The notes beneath the pieces are model-generated. The model saw nothing but the letters and a program-made list of their open reading frames with translations. It did not search any database and had not been told where the DNA came from. A stretch of 6,484 bases of DNA from the NCBI GenBank assembly GCA_025353235.1, contig JANXQZ010000035.1, positions 1-6,484 on the forward strand, written 5' to 3'. The stretch is from Bryobacterales bacterium. Lineage in GTDB: Bacteria; Acidobacteriota; Terriglobia; Bryobacterales; Bryobacteraceae. This document shows, in pieces, positions 5,675 to 6,484 of the stretch. A program made the translations under genes and the position numbers. Position 1 is the stretch's first letter, and each line of letters starts with the position of its first letter.

Positions 5675-5680
5675 GCTCTT

Positions 5681-5688
5681 AGGAGGAG
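5681..5688 (+). promoter_or_regulatory. Strong ribosome binding site for the GTG start at 5694
   Basis: AGGAGGAG contains the full anti-16S core AGGAGG, 7 nt before the GTG at 5694. The near-perfect site settles the choice of a GTG start and predicts high translation. Confidence 0.8.
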
Positions 5689-5693
5689 AGTAA

Positions 5694-6410
5694 GTGAGTA
5701 ATTTTTTGCCTTTGACTTTTAGAGGATTGAGCGCTGCCGCGATTGTGCTCGCAGCGTCGTTTATGACAGCACAAAGTTCCCAAGCTGCGTATATCACGGG
5801 TTCCTTGGCTGTTGCGCCTGGTGGAGCGGCCGTCGGACCTGGCTTTACCTCAGCCCCCGCCGGAACTCTGCTTGCCACCTTGAATGCACCGTTCGTTTTC
5901 ACCACCACGGCGGGAACGACGAGTGGAAGTGTGCTTTCGGCGGTTTTTCAAAACCCTAGCGGCACCTTGGATTTTTATTATCAAGTGGTCAACAATGCTG
6001 GGTCTAAAACGGCCCTTTCCCGCGAATCCAACACTAGCTTTTTAGGCTTTGCCCCCCAAGTCGCTTTTCGCTTGGATGGTGGTGCCCTAGGAGCGGGTTT
6101 TACGAACGGATCACCAGGTATCGTCCCGTTAACGGCTGACCTGGACGCGTCTGCAACCACCGTTGGATTTAGTTTCGTGCCTACCCCGCTCGGAACCAAG
6201 ATCCCTCCCGGGACAACCACGTCCGTGATGGTGATTAGCACGTTAGCCACGATGTTCAACCCTGGCAATGCAGAGGTACTTGACGGCGGATCGGCCACGG
6301 TCGCTTCATTTCAGCCGAACGCTGTCCCTGAACCAGCTACTGTCGTTCTCTTTGGCGCCGGATTGCTCGCACTCGGCGGAATTCGTCGCTTCACACGTCG
6401 CGCGAAGTAA
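5694..6410 (+). CDS. PEP-CTERM sorting domain protein, exported, function unknown
   Basis: This 238-residue protein has an N-terminal Sec signal (hydrophobic core about 11-26, likely cleavage near SQA, 30-31). Its C-terminus is a typical PEP-CTERM tripartite signal: VPEPAT (211-216), a hydrophobic helix (about 217-230) and a basic tail RRFTRR (231-236). In bacteria with the EpsH/exosortase system, such proteins are exported, processed at this signal and associated with the cell surface or exopolysaccharide. The middle (about 32-208) is rich in Gly, Ala, Thr and Ser, lacks cysteine, and contains SGTLDFYYQVVNN (89-101), a segment type I recall from other acidobacterial PEP-CTERM proteins. It has no recognisable catalytic motif. 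The GTG start is fixed by AGGAGGAG upstream. The gene has its own promoter, a candidate operator and a strong terminator. No exosortase gene is present here. Confidence 0.88.
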   Translation: MSNFLPLTFRGLSAAAIVLAASFMTAQSSQAAYITGSLAVAPGGAAVGPGFTSAPAGTLLATLNAPFVFTTTAGTTSGSVLSAVFQNPSGTLDFYYQVVNNAGSKTALSRESNTSFLGFAPQVAFRLDGGALGAGFTNGSPGIVPLTADLDASATTVGFSFVPTPLGTKIPPGTTTSVMVISTLATMFNPGNAEVLDGGSATVASFQPNAVPEPATVVLFGAGLLALGGIRRFTRRAK

Positions 6411-6431
6411 GCTGTACTATCTTCTTCAAAC

Positions 6432-6469
6432 AAGAGCCGCCATCTACCCGATGGCGGCTCTTTATTTTT
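6432..6469 (+). terminator. Strong intrinsic terminator of the PEP-CTERM gene
   Basis: AAGAGCCGCCATC (6432-6444) pairs perfectly with GATGGCGGCTCTT (6450-6462), 13 bp with the 5-nt loop TACCC. The tail TTATTTTT follows. It begins 21 bases after the stop codon. The A-rich left flank (CAAACAAG) gives some capacity for leftward termination as well. Confidence 0.93.
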
Positions 6470-6484
6470 GAGTTGGCTGTGTTG

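Noticed and set aside
6268..6471. + strand ORF running past the end of the PEP-CTERM gene
   Set aside because: It overlaps the PEP-CTERM signal in another frame and reads through the strong terminator hairpin, so it is not a gene.

Overview
The window reads as a piece of a fairly GC-rich Gram-negative chromosome. An Acidobacteriota genome of the Solibacter/Bryobacter type is my best guess. This rests on three things together: a YVTN propeller protein carrying BACON and malectin domains, a PEP-CTERM protein, and GTG starts on genes with clear Shine-Dalgarno sites. The taxonomic call is inference, because no RNA gene or taxonomic marker is present. All genes lie on the + strand.

Left part (1-3031): the end of a polyamine-type ABC transporter operon in the order potA (cut by the window edge), potB, potC, potD. 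Every junction is a 4-nt start/stop overlap (ATGA, ATGA, GTGA), so the four proteins are probably made from one coupled mRNA. PotA is the cytoplasmic ATPase, PotB and PotC form the membrane channel, and PotD is a predicted Tat-exported lipoprotein that captures the ligand. Several PotD pocket residues differ from those of E. coli PotD, so the exact ligand is open.

Middle (3032-3473): a 442-base stretch with no convincing gene but much potential secondary structure. It holds a possible three-way-junction element (3118-3195), two further hairpins, and an orphan terminator-like hairpin pointing left (3304-3336). It also holds an 18-base motif (3386-3403) that recurs at the promoter of the last gene.

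Right part (3474-6484): two separately terminated genes for exported proteins. The first encodes a 662-residue protein made of a seven-bladed YVTN propeller, a Val-Pro linker, two BACON domains and a C-terminal malectin-like domain, which suggests an extracellular glycan-binding role. The second encodes a 238-residue PEP-CTERM protein, expected to be sorted by an exosortase that is not in the window. Its promoter is embedded in a 17-bp perfect inverted repeat that looks like an operator. Strong intrinsic terminators follow both genes.

No mobile element, CRISPR array, tRNA or rRNA was found. The most interesting unexplained material is the structured 442-base gap and the operator-like palindrome with its partial copy upstream of the other secreted-protein gene.
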